DNA of 64,000 bases from Chryseobacterium taeanense (GCF_900099685.1 NZ_FNDW01000006.1:62001-126000); one strand, 5' to 3'. Positions 23,188 to 33,013 are shown, counted from the stretch's first letter. Notes: a model not told the origin generated them from the sequence alone. A program made the numbers and translations.

Positions 23188-24714
23188 ATGACAAATAAGA
23201 CACAATTCATTGAAGAATTAAACAAAAAATATACGCCGAAAGGAGATCATATCATATTAGGAAAAGGAATGTTGGATGGAGAAGTCGTTCCCGAAGTAAA
23301 CGTCACAATTCCTTTAAAAACCATTAACCGTCACGGACTTATCGCAGGTGCAACAGGTACGGGAAAAACGAAAACACTTCAGGTATTTGCAGAACAGCTT
23401 TCTCATGCCGGAATTCCTTCTTTGGTTTTGGATATCAAAGGTGATTTTTCAGGAATTGCCGAAGCAGGAAAAGAAAATCCCGCCATTCAGGAACGATATG
23501 CAAAAACGCTGCTTCCTTATAGCCCACAACCTTTTCCGGTAGAATTAATGACCATTTCCGGAGAAAGAGGAGTGAAATTAAGAGCCACAGTAACTGAATT
23601 CGGACCGGTTTTATTAAGTAAAATTTTACAGCTGAATGATACACAGCAAAGTATCATGGCGATTGTTTTCAAATATTGTGATGACAAAGGATTACCTTTG
23701 ATTGATTTAAATGATCTTAAAAAAGTTCTTCAGTACGTTACGGAAAATCCCCAAGGAAAAGTAGAGCTTGCGGCAGATTACGGATCGATTACTTCTTCTT
23801 CATTAGGTGCGATTCTGAGATCAATCGTTGCGTTGGAGCAACAGGGGGCTTCAACATTTTTCGGAGAATTAAGCTTTGATGTGAATGACCTGCTACAAAC
23901 AAGAGACGGAAAAGGAGTTATCAATATTTTAAGAGTTGCTGATATTCAAAGTAAGCCACAGTTGTTTTCTACTTTTATGCTTTCCCTTTTTGCTGAAATT
24001 TATATGACTTTTCCTGAAGAAGGCGATACCGGTAAACCGAAACTGGTTCTGTTTATTGATGAAGCACATCTGATTTTTGATGAGTCTTCCAAAGCATTGG
24101 TTTCTCAGATCGAAACAATGGTAAAACTGATCCGTTCAAAAGGAGTTGGTATTTATTTTATTACCCAGATACCGGGAGATGTTCCCGAAGCTATTCTTTC
24201 ACAATTGGGTCTGAAAATTCAGCATGCACTGAGAGGCTTCACAGCAAAAGACAAAAAAGAAATTTCCAAGGCAGTCGAAAATTATCCCACAACAGAATTT
24301 TATGATGCTCCGACACTGATTCAGAATTTGGGAATCGGCGAAGCTTTTGTAACTGCTCTGGATGAAAAAGGAATTCCCACACCGCTGGTTCATACATTTT
24401 TAATTTCACCGGAGTCCAGAATGGATATTCTCAACGATGCGGAGATTTCGGAATTAACAGATAACTCGGCTTTAGTTGCGAAATACAAAAAAGTGATTGA
24501 CAACGAATCAGCGTACGAAATTTTAGTACGAAGAATGGAGAAGGCCGCGGCTGAAGCACCTTCAAATCAAAAAACAAAACCTGTAAAAGAAGAACCCGGA
24601 ATGTTCGAAAAAGTCTTGCAGAGCAAAGCGGGACGAACGTTTACAAGCACTTTAATGCGCGAAGGTGCGAAAGCAATCTTAGGAATGCTGGGCATTGGTG
24701 GCAGGAAAAGGTGA
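23188..24714 (+). CDS. HerA-like ATPase, DUF853 family (YjgR-like)
   Basis: 508 residues. The N-terminal HAS-barrel-like part is short. Walker A GATGTGKT is at residues 54-61 and Walker B VLFIDEAHLIFDE near residue 290. PFPVELMT, then TFMLSLFAEIYMTFPE, and a C-terminal basic tail (GIGGRKR) are typical of DUF853. These are FtsK/HerA-superfamily motor ATPases of unsettled role. No NurA partner is adjacent. Transcribed alone. Confidence 0.88.
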   Translation: MTNKTQFIEELNKKYTPKGDHIILGKGMLDGEVVPEVNVTIPLKTINRHGLIAGATGTGKTKTLQVFAEQLSHAGIPSLVLDIKGDFSGIAEAGKENPAIQERYAKTLLPYSPQPFPVELMTISGERGVKLRATVTEFGPVLLSKILQLNDTQQSIMAIVFKYCDDKGLPLIDLNDLKKVLQYVTENPQGKVELAADYGSITSSSLGAILRSIVALEQQGASTFFGELSFDVNDLLQTRDGKGVINILRVADIQSKPQLFSTFMLSLFAEIYMTFPEEGDTGKPKLVLFIDEAHLIFDESSKALVSQIETMVKLIRSKGVGIYFITQIPGDVPEAILSQLGLKIQHALRGFTAKDKKEISKAVENYPTTEFYDAPTLIQNLGIGEAFVTALDEKGIPTPLVHTFLISPESRMDILNDAEISELTDNSALVAKYKKVIDNESAYEILVRRMEKAAAEAPSNQKTKPVKEEPGMFEKVLQSKAGRTFTSTLMREGAKAILGMLGIGGRKR

Positions 24715-25020
24715 TTCGAGATTATTAATTTGTAAAGCATAACATATTGTAGACAGTTTGAAACTGAATTTGTTAAAATTGACATAATTTTTCCTAATTT
24801 AGCAGGATTGTCTTAGGCGAAATTTCATGCTTTATGGCATAGGTTATGTTACGTTTAAAAGTAAAGTACAGCGTCTTTTAAAAGTTATGTTTTTCATCAT
24901 TAAAAAATTAAGGTATATTCTTTAAACTCTAAGTTTGTGGTTTGAAATTCATATCGGAATTAAATATAAAAGCCTGTACATATAGTAAAATCAATTTAAA
25001 AGAAAGTTGTATAAAATTTA
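24715..25020. other. Intergenic region with a probable promoter
   Basis: 306 nt without a credible gene. TAAGTTTG at 24930-24937 fits the -7 consensus and would give a leader of about 75 nt for the exonuclease fusion gene. A small hairpin (ATGC-CTTTAT-type, about 24826-24840) is not convincing. Nothing else seen. Confidence 0.45.
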
Positions 25021-26244
25021 ATGTATTCAATTATTGATATAGAAAGCAATGGTGCAGGTTACAGAAAAGAATGCATTATAGATATTGCTATTTACAGGTA
25101 TGATGGTCAGAAGATCACAGACCAGTTTATTTCGCTTGTAAATCCTGAAAGCGATATTACACCTTTTGTTCAGAAACTCACCAACATTACGCCAAAAATG
25201 GTGAAAACGGCTCCTAAATTTCATGAAATTGCGCGCAGAATTGTAGAAATTACAAACAATACAACTTTAGTAGGACACAATATCGATTTCGACTACAGGA
25301 TGCTTCGCCAGTCTTTTCAAAGGCTAGGATATGATTTCAAAATCAATACATTAGACACGATTCCTATTGCTAAAAAACTGATTCCTGATGAGGTAAGCTA
25401 CTCGCTCGGAAAACTTGTAAAGTCTCTGGGAATTCCTCTTACCCATCATCACAGAGCGGATGGAGATGCCCGTGCCACGTTGGAATTATTTAAACTTTTA
25501 ATTTCAAAGGATACTGAAAACGAAATTATTCAGAAGCAACATGAAGAAGCCAACGCGAAGACCTATATTAATAAAATTAAAGAACTGACGCAGGATCTTC
25601 CGAATGAAAAAGGCTTTGTTTATTTTCAGAATGAGGAAGGAAAGATTATTTTTTCCGATTACGTGCAAGACATCAATAAGTTTTCTAAAAAAGTTTTCAA
25701 TTCTAAATCTAAAAGATGGGAAAGCATTCAACAGGCTGTCACACAGATCAATTATGAACTTACCGGAACAGATATTATTGCCAAACTCATCCTTAATTCA
25801 AAAGGAATCAGAAAAAAAGAAACGTTGCCTTTCGGTCTTTATCACAGACACAACAAATATATTGTAGAAAAAAATAAGCTGAATAAAACCGAAAAACCCA
25901 TCCTGAAGTTCAGATCATTTACACAAGGGGTAAAAGCCGTTGAGTTTATCGGGAAAATAGATGAATATTCTGATATTGAGTTTTTTAAAAAGAAAATTGA
26001 TTTCAAAAAACGAAATGAACTCTGGCTTGGACAGGGAAGAAAACTTGGCGAAAAACTATTTATCGTCATTGAAAACGGAAAGGTAATTTCTTATGGATTT
26101 TACGAGCTTTTCACTCAGATTCAGACACTGAGCAAAATTTCTAAACTGAAAATTGACCTGCAGTATCAGTCTGGAGATCTCATCAACGAATTGCAATTAG
26201 CTTTGCTTCGAAGTGATTTTGAGACATTACCGCTTCCAAAGTAA
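25021..26244 (+). CDS. DEDDh exonuclease (DnaQ-like) fused to a degenerate GIY-YIG-like domain
   Basis: 407 residues. Residues 1-160 form a DnaQ-type 3'-5' exonuclease: DIE (6-8), HNIDFD (86-91) and HRADGDA (144-150) supply the DEDDh metal ligands. Residues 197-262 have the size and hydrophobic pattern of a UvrC-type GIY-YIG domain (KGFVYFQNEEGKIIFSDYV in place of GVYLFxDxxGxxxYVGKA, and YELTGTDIIAKLILNS like the TGSExEALLLE helix), but the GIY-YIG tyrosines are changed. The remaining 140 residues match no family I know. The exonuclease-UvrC/Cho fusion type is known in other phyla; here the nuclease half two is probably inactive. Confidence 0.8.
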   Translation: MYSIIDIESNGAGYRKECIIDIAIYRYDGQKITDQFISLVNPESDITPFVQKLTNITPKMVKTAPKFHEIARRIVEITNNTTLVGHNIDFDYRMLRQSFQRLGYDFKINTLDTIPIAKKLIPDEVSYSLGKLVKSLGIPLTHHHRADGDARATLELFKLLISKDTENEIIQKQHEEANAKTYINKIKELTQDLPNEKGFVYFQNEEGKIIFSDYVQDINKFSKKVFNSKSKRWESIQQAVTQINYELTGTDIIAKLILNSKGIRKKETLPFGLYHRHNKYIVEKNKLNKTEKPILKFRSFTQGVKAVEFIGKIDEYSDIEFFKKKIDFKKRNELWLGQGRKLGEKLFIVIENGKVISYGFYELFTQIQTLSKISKLKIDLQYQSGDLINELQLALLRSDFETLPLPK

Positions 26245-26272
26245 TTTCATCCATTAATACTCAAATAGAATA

Positions 26273-26467
26273 ATGAAAAATCGTGATCAAAATTCGTTTT
26301 GGAAACTTGGTATATTCTATTATAATAAAAAAGATAAACGTTTGTTTCCGCCTAAAAGAACAGGTTTAGGCTGGACGGTTAATTTTGCGAATCCTTTTTC
26401 TGTAACCCTATTTATATTGATTTTAATAGCGATTATTCTCATAACAAAGCGTTTCAGCACTAAGTAA
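26273..26467 (+). CDS. DUF5808-like small membrane protein
   Basis: 64 residues. FWKLGIFYYNKKDKRLFPPK and GWTVNFANPFS match the DUF5808 motif, followed by one membrane helix (about 41-58) and a basic tail. It starts 28 nt after the exonuclease gene. Function unknown. Confidence 0.75.
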   Translation: MKNRDQNSFWKLGIFYYNKKDKRLFPPKRTGLGWTVNFANPFSVTLFILILIAIILITKRFSTK

Positions 26468-26570
26468 AAAAACTTTTTTCATGCTTTTTTGAAGTTTTTT
26501 ATTCTTTAAAATTAAAAATAAAAGAATAATGTTCTATCTATTTGATTTTAAATGGTAAAGAATTTCTTAT

Positions 26571-26578
26571 TACCTTTG
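26571..26578 (+). promoter_or_regulatory. lysA promoter (-7 box)
   Basis: TACCTTTG followed by TAC, 43 nt before the lysA start. The nearest TTTG upstream is 26 nt away, longer than the usual spacing. Confidence 0.5.
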
Positions 26579-26621
26579 TACTTTCTTTATCAATACAAAA
26601 GAAATTTTTACTTAATTAATT

Positions 26622-27821
26622 ATGAATCCAAAAGAATTACTAAAGATTGCCAATGAATTTGGTACACCGGTGTATGTTTACGATGCTGAATCGATCAAAA
26701 CTCAATACGAAAAACTTACATCTTCTTTTCTTAAACACACTAAGTTCTTCTATGCTGCAAAGGCGTTGACCAACATCAACATCCTGAAGTATGTCAAGAA
26801 CCTGGGTGCTTCTTTGGATTGTGTATCGATTAATGAAGTTAAACTTGGACTGAAAGCGGGATTTCCGAAAGAAAAAATATTGTTCACCCCGAATTGTGTC
26901 GATCTTGCAGAGATTGAAGAGGCGATGACCTTCGGAGTACATATTAATATTGATAACATTTCCATCCTGGAGCAGTTTGGGAATAAGTACGGAAACACTT
27001 ATCCTATTTTGGTAAGAATCAACCCGCATATTTTTGCAGGAGGAAACTATAAAATTTCTACAGGCCATATCGACAGTAAGTTCGGGATTTCCATTCATCA
27101 GGTTCGCCATATCGAAAGAGTGATGAAATCTACCAACCTAAATGTTGAAGGACTTCATATGCATACAGGAAGTGAAATTAAAGACCCGGACGTGTTCCTT
27201 CAGGCGCTGGATATTATGCTGGAACTTTCTGAGCATTTCCCAAATTTAAAATATTTAGACATGGGAAGTGGTTTCAAAATTCCTTATCAGGATACCGAAG
27301 AAGAAACGGATGTAAAAACTTTAGGGCAAAAAGTAGAGAAAGTAATTTCTGAGTTTTCAAAATCTACCGGGAAAAAGTTTGAATTATGGTTTGAACCCGG
27401 GAAATTCCTTGTCGGAAAAAGCGGATATTTATTAGTGAAAGCCAATGTCATCAAGCAGACAACAGCAACGGTTTTTGTTGGGATAAATTCAGGATTCAAT
27501 CATTTAATCCGACCGATGTTCTACGATTCTTACCACGTTATCGAAAATCTGTCCAACCCGAAAGGAGCGGAAAGAATTTACACGGTAGTCGGAAACATCT
27601 GTGAAACAGATACTTTCGCCTGGGACAGAAAACTGAACGAAGTGAGAGAGGGTGATATTTTGGCATTCCGTAATGCGGGAGCGTATGGTTTTGAAATGAG
27701 TTCTAATTTTAATTCCAGATTAAAACCCGCTGAAGTTCTTTTCCTTAACGGAAAAGCCCATCTTATAAGAAAAAGAGATGAATTTGAAGATCTTCTGAGA
27801 AATCAGATCGAAGTAATTTAA
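26622..27821 (+). CDS. lysA: Diaminopimelate decarboxylase
   Basis: 399 residues of the fold-III PLP decarboxylase family. The PLP lysine is K47 in FYAAKALTN. HMHTGSEIKDPD, LDMGSGFKIPY, EPGKFLVGKSG and GNICETDTFAW are conserved, with the cysteine of CETD supplied by the partner subunit's site. It converts meso-diaminopimelate to L-lysine. Chryseobacterium-type orthologues often open with this short N-terminus. Single gene with its own terminator. Confidence 0.93.
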   Translation: MNPKELLKIANEFGTPVYVYDAESIKTQYEKLTSSFLKHTKFFYAAKALTNINILKYVKNLGASLDCVSINEVKLGLKAGFPKEKILFTPNCVDLAEIEEAMTFGVHINIDNISILEQFGNKYGNTYPILVRINPHIFAGGNYKISTGHIDSKFGISIHQVRHIERVMKSTNLNVEGLHMHTGSEIKDPDVFLQALDIMLELSEHFPNLKYLDMGSGFKIPYQDTEEETDVKTLGQKVEKVISEFSKSTGKKFELWFEPGKFLVGKSGYLLVKANVIKQTTATVFVGINSGFNHLIRPMFYDSYHVIENLSNPKGAERIYTVVGNICETDTFAWDRKLNEVREGDILAFRNAGAYGFEMSSNFNSRLKPAEVLFLNGKAHLIRKRDEFEDLLRNQIEVI

Positions 27822-27831
27822 CAATACAAGG

Positions 27832-27850
27832 CTCCGCATCATTTGCGGAG
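27832..27850 (+). terminator. lysA terminator
   Basis: CTCCGCA/TGCGGAG, 7 bp with a 5-nt loop, followed by TTTTTTTA. Confidence 0.85.
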
Positions 27851-27990
27851 TTTTTTTATTAAATGAAGAAACTTTCCATTCAAATTCTTGTTATTCTTAG
27901 ATTTTATTAATGGCATAATCTTTTCAGATAAAACTGTTGATCCTTTCCGGATTTCAAATTCACAAAAATAACATCAAAAAAATATTAATT

Positions 27991-29724
27991 ATGGCTAAAA
28001 ATATAGCAGAGCAAATTGTAGAAATGCTTGAAAATGCAAATGTAAAAAGAATTTATGCTGTTACCGGTGACAGTCTTAATCATTTGAATACAGCCGTTAA
28101 AAAAAGCAGCATCGAATGGATTCATGTGAGACACGAAGAAGCGGGAGCTTACGCCGCCGCCGCAGAAGCTGAACTTGACGGATTTGCAGTTTGCGCCGGA
28201 AGTTGCGGCCCTGGCCACGTACACCTCATCAACGGGGTTTACGAAGCTCATCGTTCTCACCTTCCTATGCTCGTAATTGCATCTACTATCCAAAGTGATG
28301 AAATGGGTATGGATTATTTTCAGGAAACCAATACGATAAAACTTTTTGACGATTGCAGCCATTATAATCAAATGATTACCCGTCCGGAGCAGGTTCAGCG
28401 AACAGTTCAGACGGCGATTCAGCATGCGATCTCGAAAAAAGGAGTCGCGGTAATCGGCCTTCCCGGTGATGTTTCAGAACTAGACGCAGAAGAAGCAACG
28501 ACATCCAATAAAACTTTTAAAACCAATGCTATTTTACGTCCATCAGATGAAGAACTGCGCCAATTGGCAGACTTAATCAATGAAAGTAAAAAAGTGACAA
28601 TCTACTGCGGTATAGGCGCTCAGCACGCCAATGCAGAAGTGGTAGAGCTTTCAAAATATTTAAAAGCACCGGTAGGATATTCTTTTCGTGGTAAAATGGC
28701 CATCCAGCCGAATAACCCTAATGAAGTCGGACTTACCGGCCTTTTGGGACTCCCTTCTGCATATCACGCGATGCATGAAGCCGATTTATTAATTCTCTTA
28801 GGAACAGATTTCCCTTATCAGAAATTCATGCCTGTTAAAAACAAAATTGTGCAGGTTGATGAAAGCCCGGAACGATTGGGAAGAAGAGCGAAGCTGGAAA
28901 TGGGACTCGCAGGTGACGTAAAAGAAACCATTAAAGCATTATTGCCTTTACTAAATGAAAAAACCGATATTGATTTTCTTAAACAACAATTGGAATTTTA
29001 TGAGAAGGTGAAGGAAAATCAGTTGACTTATGTAAAAGATCCGGGAACAGAAAATGCTATTCAGCCTGAATTTGTAACTTATACTTTGGACAAGCTGGCA
29101 AAAAAAGATTCCATTTTTACTGTAGATACAGGAATGTGCTGTGTTTGGGGCGCGAGATATATCACCGGAACAGACGAAAGGAAAATGCTGGGTTCATTCA
29201 ATCACGGTTCTATGGCAAATGCGATGCCGATGGCCATTGGCGCATCCTTGGCCCATCCCGGAAGACAGGTAATTGCAATGTGCGGCGATGGCGGCCTGTC
29301 CATGCTTTTGGGAGATCTGGCGACTATATTTCAGTATAAGCTTCCTGTAAAAATCATTGTTTTCAACAACAGATCTTTAGGAATGGTAAAACTTGAAATG
29401 GAAGTTGGGGGTATGCCGGATAATGAAACCGATATGGTAAATCCCGATTTTGCAATGATTGCTCATGCCATGGGATACCCTGGCAAAAATGTTCATAAAC
29501 CTGAAGAAGTAGAATCTGCGATCACAGAGTGTCTTGACTATAACGGTCCTTACCTGTTGAATATTTTTACGAATCCAAATGCACTGGCTTTACCACCTAA
29601 AATTGAACTCAATCAGGTAATGGGAATGACGAAATCAATGGCGCAGCTCATGCTCGGCGGGAAAATGGAAGAAGCATTAGATACTGTAAAAAGCAATTTT
29701 AAACACATTAAAGATATTTTGTAA
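27991..29724 (+). CDS. poxB: Pyruvate oxidase / pyruvate:quinone dehydrogenase (PoxB-like)
   Basis: 577 residues, close to the 572 of E. coli PoxB. The ATG at 27991 is chosen over an in-frame TTG at 27937, which would add 18 residues that do not fit the family. The TPP-activating glutamate is E50 (RHEEAGAYAA), and the ThDP-Mg motif begins GDGGLSMLLGD and runs to about VFNN. The middle domain binds FAD. In E. coli the enzyme oxidises pyruvate to acetate and CO2 with ubiquinone as acceptor and binds membranes by its C-terminus. The C-terminal end here (KMEEALDTVKSNFKHIKDIL) is amphipathic, which fits that. Acetolactate-synthase-like alternatives are less likely. Confidence 0.85.
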   Translation: MAKNIAEQIVEMLENANVKRIYAVTGDSLNHLNTAVKKSSIEWIHVRHEEAGAYAAAAEAELDGFAVCAGSCGPGHVHLINGVYEAHRSHLPMLVIASTIQSDEMGMDYFQETNTIKLFDDCSHYNQMITRPEQVQRTVQTAIQHAISKKGVAVIGLPGDVSELDAEEATTSNKTFKTNAILRPSDEELRQLADLINESKKVTIYCGIGAQHANAEVVELSKYLKAPVGYSFRGKMAIQPNNPNEVGLTGLLGLPSAYHAMHEADLLILLGTDFPYQKFMPVKNKIVQVDESPERLGRRAKLEMGLAGDVKETIKALLPLLNEKTDIDFLKQQLEFYEKVKENQLTYVKDPGTENAIQPEFVTYTLDKLAKKDSIFTVDTGMCCVWGARYITGTDERKMLGSFNHGSMANAMPMAIGASLAHPGRQVIAMCGDGGLSMLLGDLATIFQYKLPVKIIVFNNRSLGMVKLEMEVGGMPDNETDMVNPDFAMIAHAMGYPGKNVHKPEEVESAITECLDYNGPYLLNIFTNPNALALPPKIELNQVMGMTKSMAQLMLGGKMEEALDTVKSNFKHIKDIL

Positions 29725-29774
29725 AATAGGACTTCATATTTTACAGGAAGCTATTCTTTAAACGGGATAAATAT

Positions 29775-29782
29775 TACCTTTG
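29775..29782 (+). promoter_or_regulatory. Promoter of the three-gene exported-protein cluster (-7 box)
   Basis: TACCTTTG, 28 nt before the start of the first gene. Confidence 0.5.
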
Positions 29783-29810
29783 TTATAATAAATTTAACAT
29801 TAAAAATTCT

Positions 29811-30296
29811 ATGAAGGCTTTTGTATTTTTATCAATGCTTCTGGTCTCAAATTTTGTATTTGCTCAGTCTGATGTAGAGGACAGAGACGATAATTTTATT
29901 GCCGAAAACAATAAGAGTATTCTAAAGATAGATATTAAGGAACCTTTACTACAGGTTGCTGTTAAAAACTGTGACAATTTCAAAGCAGCTTCTTTTGAAG
30001 GCGGAGTTTCCGTTTATAAAGAAACTCTGAGAAAATATATGTATGTGTATCTCAATACTGATTTCTATGTGTTAAACGGCGATTTCACGTTTACCCTAAC
30101 AATTGACCAAAACGGAAAGGTTATCAATATTGAAGGATCTCCTAAAGTTGCAAACAGTCAGATATTTTTCGACGACATGAAATACATTGTAAGGAGAATT
30201 AAAAAAAACTGGCTCCCTGCAACCTGTAACGGAAAACCTGTAATTTCCCAGATTAAAATAAAAATGAATTTATCTACCATCGCTACAGATATCTAG
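29811..30296 (+). CDS. Exported protein with a TonB C-terminal-like domain (1 of 3)
   Basis: 161 residues. Signal peptide at 1-18 (FVFAQ). The C-terminal 90 residues follow the TonB C-terminal pattern: FTFTLTIDQNGKVINIEGSP, then the helix ending IKKNWLPATCNGKPVISQIKIKMNL, equivalent to the W-x-PA-x-x-x-G-K-P-V block of TonB. There is no membrane anchor or proline-rich linker, so it is a free periplasmic or lipid-free exported protein and not a transducer. First of three tandem relatives. Function unknown. Confidence 0.7.
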   Translation: MKAFVFLSMLLVSNFVFAQSDVEDRDDNFIAENNKSILKIDIKEPLLQVAVKNCDNFKAASFEGGVSVYKETLRKYMYVYLNTDFYVLNGDFTFTLTIDQNGKVINIEGSPKVANSQIFFDDMKYIVRRIKKNWLPATCNGKPVISQIKIKMNLSTIATDI

Positions 30297-30310
30297 CAAC
30301 TCTTTTAACC

Positions 30311-30727
30311 ATGAAAAAATACATTGTAATGATGCCTTTATTAATGTTAAGTTATAAAGGCTTTTCTCAGACAACAACAGTTGTTGTTCAACAGAATACG
30401 GAGAACTATCAAAAAGCAGAATTTCCGGGTGGCGATGAGGCCTTTCAAAAAGAATTCATGAATATGGTACACGCCTATATCGATATTGCCTTATATGCAA
30501 TTCAGGGACAGGTAACGTTCATTTTAAATATTGACACCAAAGGAAAAATCAATCAGATAGAGGTGCTTCCGAAATTTAAAGATAATGAAATGTTCATTGA
30601 TGACATGAAATATGCTGCGAAGAAAGTAAAAGGCAAATGGAAGCCTGCTACCCGAAACGGAATTCCGGTAGATTCCAAATTTGTAATGAAGGTGAATTTT
30701 AGTAATAATGCGTACGATCATGATTAG
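30311..30727 (+). CDS. Exported protein with a TonB C-terminal-like domain (2 of 3)
   Basis: 138 residues. Signal peptide ends GFSQ (about 20). AEFPGGDEAFQKEF corresponds to the YPGG entry of TonB domains, then VTFILNIDTKGKINQIEVLP and VKGKWKPATRNGIPVDSKFVMKVNF. About 45% similar by eye to the preceding gene over the domain. It lies 14 nt after gene 1 and overlaps gene 3. Confidence 0.72.
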   Translation: MKKYIVMMPLLMLSYKGFSQTTTVVVQQNTENYQKAEFPGGDEAFQKEFMNMVHAYIDIALYAIQGQVTFILNIDTKGKINQIEVLPKFKDNEMFIDDMKYAAKKVKGKWKPATRNGIPVDSKFVMKVNFSNNAYDHD

Positions 30728-31448
30728 AAAGTTTATAATTTGTCTATTTACAATTGTTTTCTCCTTTTTTCAATCACAGGTTTTAGATGAATATCCGGAA
30801 AAACAAGATTTTTATGAAGGAGGTTTGGTAAATTTTTACCGGGAAAGTCATGATTATTTAACGAAAAATAAAGTTAAAGACTGTGATTCAAAAGAAATTT
30901 ATCAACCCCGATTTATCGTAACCAAAGAAGGCGGTATTAAATTGGTAAAAGATTCAGATACGGCAAATATTTCAAAAAACAAGTGTGCTTACGAAATCTC
31001 TATAAGCCTTTTAAAAAACCTGAAAAACTGGAAACCTGCGGAAGTAAAAGGACTAAAAATTGGTGCACTTACAGAATTCATTCTTTACCCAAAGGATGTA
31101 ATGGGTAATTACAAGGAAGGATATAATGCCATGGAATTCATAATACCAGCCCAATATCCGGGAGGCTATGATAAGCTCGGAAAAGATTTCCATGATGAAT
31201 TCATGACCTTATTTATGGATTATCATATTAACGGAAATATTAATCTGGAATTTTATGTTGATAAAGAGGGACATATTTCCAATCCCAGAATATACCCTGA
31301 AATACGTGACCGAAGTTTTAATATTGAATTTTTAAGAACGCTTTCAAGGCTTCATAAAGTATGGAAACCAGCTTTATATTCTAATATACCGATAAAACAA
31401 AGGGTGAATTATCCGATGCGTTTCTCAACGACTTTTTACGAAAGATAA
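30720..31448 (+). CDS. Exported protein with two TonB C-terminal-like domains (3 of 3)
   Basis: 242 residues from the ATG at 30720, which overlaps the upstream stop by 8 nt; an in-frame ATG at 30708 is the alternative. Signal peptide ends SFFQSQ. Both halves carry the pattern: LKNLKNWKPAEVKGLKIGALTEFILYP in the first, and AQYPGGYDKLGKDF ... FYVDKEGHISNPRIYPE ... VWKPALYSNIPIKQRVNYP in the second. The domain therefore appears four times in this cluster. Confidence 0.7.
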   Translation: MIRKFIICLFTIVFSFFQSQVLDEYPEKQDFYEGGLVNFYRESHDYLTKNKVKDCDSKEIYQPRFIVTKEGGIKLVKDSDTANISKNKCAYEISISLLKNLKNWKPAEVKGLKIGALTEFILYPKDVMGNYKEGYNAMEFIIPAQYPGGYDKLGKDFHDEFMTLFMDYHINGNINLEFYVDKEGHISNPRIYPEIRDRSFNIEFLRTLSRLHKVWKPALYSNIPIKQRVNYPMRFSTTFYER

Positions 31449-31474
31449 TCCTGCCATTCTGTCACAAGATTTTG

Positions 31475-31482
31475 TATCTTTG
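31475..31482 (+). promoter_or_regulatory. miaB promoter (-7 box)
   Basis: TATCTTTG followed by CAAATTAATT, about 80 nt before the miaB start. No standard-spaced -33 TTG. Confidence 0.5.
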
Positions 31483-31564
31483 CAAATTAATTCAGATTTT
31501 TAAAGTTTAAAAACTCAATGTCAAAAACGTTGAACTTTAATTATTGAACCTTAAACAGATCATT

Positions 31565-33004
31565 GTGCAGGAAAAATATATAGACGAAACAAAACAAGGT
31601 GAAGCTTTTGCAATTGCCGAAAAGGACGGAAATTCTAAGAAATTATTTTTAGAAAGCTATGGCTGTCAGATGAATTTCTCTGACTCTGAAATTGTTGCAT
31701 CCATTCTTAATGAACAAGGATACAATACCACTCTTAAAGCCGAAGAAGCTGATCTTATCCTTTTAAACACATGCTCTATCCGTGAAAAAGCTGAGCAGAC
31801 CGTAAGAATGCGCCTTTCCCAATTTAAAAATCTTAAAAAAGAAAGACCGAACATGACGGTTGGAGTTCTCGGCTGTATGGCTGAAAGGCTGAAAACCAAA
31901 TTCCTTGAAGAAGAGCAATTGGTTGATCTGGTTGTAGGACCTGATGCCTACAGAGATTTACCAAATCTTTTAAAAGAAACGGAAGACGGAAGAGATGCCA
32001 TTAACGTTATTCTTTCAAAGGAAGAGACGTATGCAGACATCAATCCTGTTCGTTTAGGAGGAAACGGCGTTACTGCTTTCGTTACCATTACCAGAGGATG
32101 CGACAATATGTGTACATTCTGCGTCGTTCCTTTTACAAGAGGAAGAGAAAGAAGCCGCGATCCGCATTCTATTCTGCAAGAATGTAAAGATCTTTGGAAC
32201 AGTGGTTATAAAGAAATTACGTTATTGGGACAGAACGTAGACTCTTACCTTTGGTACGGAGGCGGTCCCAAAAAAGATTTTGCCAAAGCATCCGAAATGC
32301 AGAAAGCAACCGCTGTAAATTTTGCACAATTACTTGATTTAGTGGCTAAGGCTGTTCCGGAAATGAGAATCCGTTTCTCAACTTCCAATCCTCAGGATAT
32401 GAGTCTTGATGTATTTACAATGATGGCAAAGCACGATAATATCTGCAAATATGTTCACTTACCGGTGCAAAGCGGAAGCAACAATATGCTAGAAGCCATG
32501 AACAGACAACATACCCGTGAAGAGTATTTAGATTTAATTAAAAAAGCAAAAGAAATTGTTCCTGAAGTAGCATTTTCCCAAGATATGATTGTAGGTTTCT
32601 GTAACGAAACGGAAGAAGATCACCAAGATACTTTAAGCCTGATGAAAGAAGTGGAATATGACTATGGATATATGTTCGCCTATTCAGAAAGACCTGGAAC
32701 TCCGGCTCATAAAAAAATGGAGGATAATATTCCGGCTGATGTGAAACAGAGACGTTTAGCGGAAGTAATTGCTTTACAGGGCGAATTGTCCAGAAAAAGA
32801 ATGAAATCTTACGTTGGAAGAGTTCACCAGATTTTAATCGAAGGAACTTCCAAAAAGAACGAAAACCAATGGAAAGGAAGAAATTCGCAGAATGCCGTTT
32901 GTGTTTTTGATAAATTGGAAGGACAGAAAATTGGTGACATTGTGAACGTTTTTGTGTTTGACAACACACAGGGCACACTTTTAGGGGAAACTGTTTCAAA
33001 ATAA
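31565..33004 (+). CDS. miaB: tRNA-2-methylthio-N6-dimethylallyladenosine synthase MiaB
   Basis: 479 residues from the GTG at 31565; a TTG at 31544 would add 7 residues. The GTG start gives an N-terminus of the same length as other flavobacterial MiaB proteins ([12 protein letters not shown]). The first iron-sulfur cluster is bound by cysteines in [15 protein letters not shown] and GCMAERL. The radical-SAM CxxxCxxC is in [12 protein letters not shown]-terminal TRAM domain follows. It adds the 2-methylthio group to i6A37 in tRNA. It partners functionally with miaE at 10666. Confidence 0.95.
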   Translation: MQEKYIDETKQGEAFAIAEKDGNSKKLFLESYGCQMNFSDSEIVASILNEQGYNTTLKAEEADLILLNTCSIREKAEQTVRMRLSQFKNLKKERPNMTVGVLGCMAERLKTKFLEEEQLVDLVVGPDAYRDLPNLLKETEDGRDAINVILSKEETYADINPVRLGGNGVTAFVTITRGCDNMCTFCVVPFTRGRERSRDPHSILQECKDLWNSGYKEITLLGQNVDSYLWYGGGPKKDFAKASEMQKATAVNFAQLLDLVAKAVPEMRIRFSTSNPQDMSLDVFTMMAKHDNICKYVHLPVQSGSNNMLEAMNRQHTREEYLDLIKKAKEIVPEVAFSQDMIVGFCNETEEDHQDTLSLMKEVEYDYGYMFAYSERPGTPAHKKMEDNIPADVKQRRLAEVIALQGELSRKRMKSYVGRVHQILIEGTSKKNENQWKGRNSQNAVCVFDKLEGQKIGDIVNVFVFDNTQGTLLGETVSK

Positions 33005-33013
33005 ACGATATCG

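Noticed and set aside
24826-24840. Small hairpin in the gap before the exonuclease gene
   Set aside because: Short AT-rich pairing that is expected by chance in this base composition.
27937-27990. An 18-residue N-terminal extension of the pyruvate oxidase-like enzyme
   Set aside because: It would need a TTG start, adds no family sequence, and the ATG at 27991 gives the normal N-terminus.
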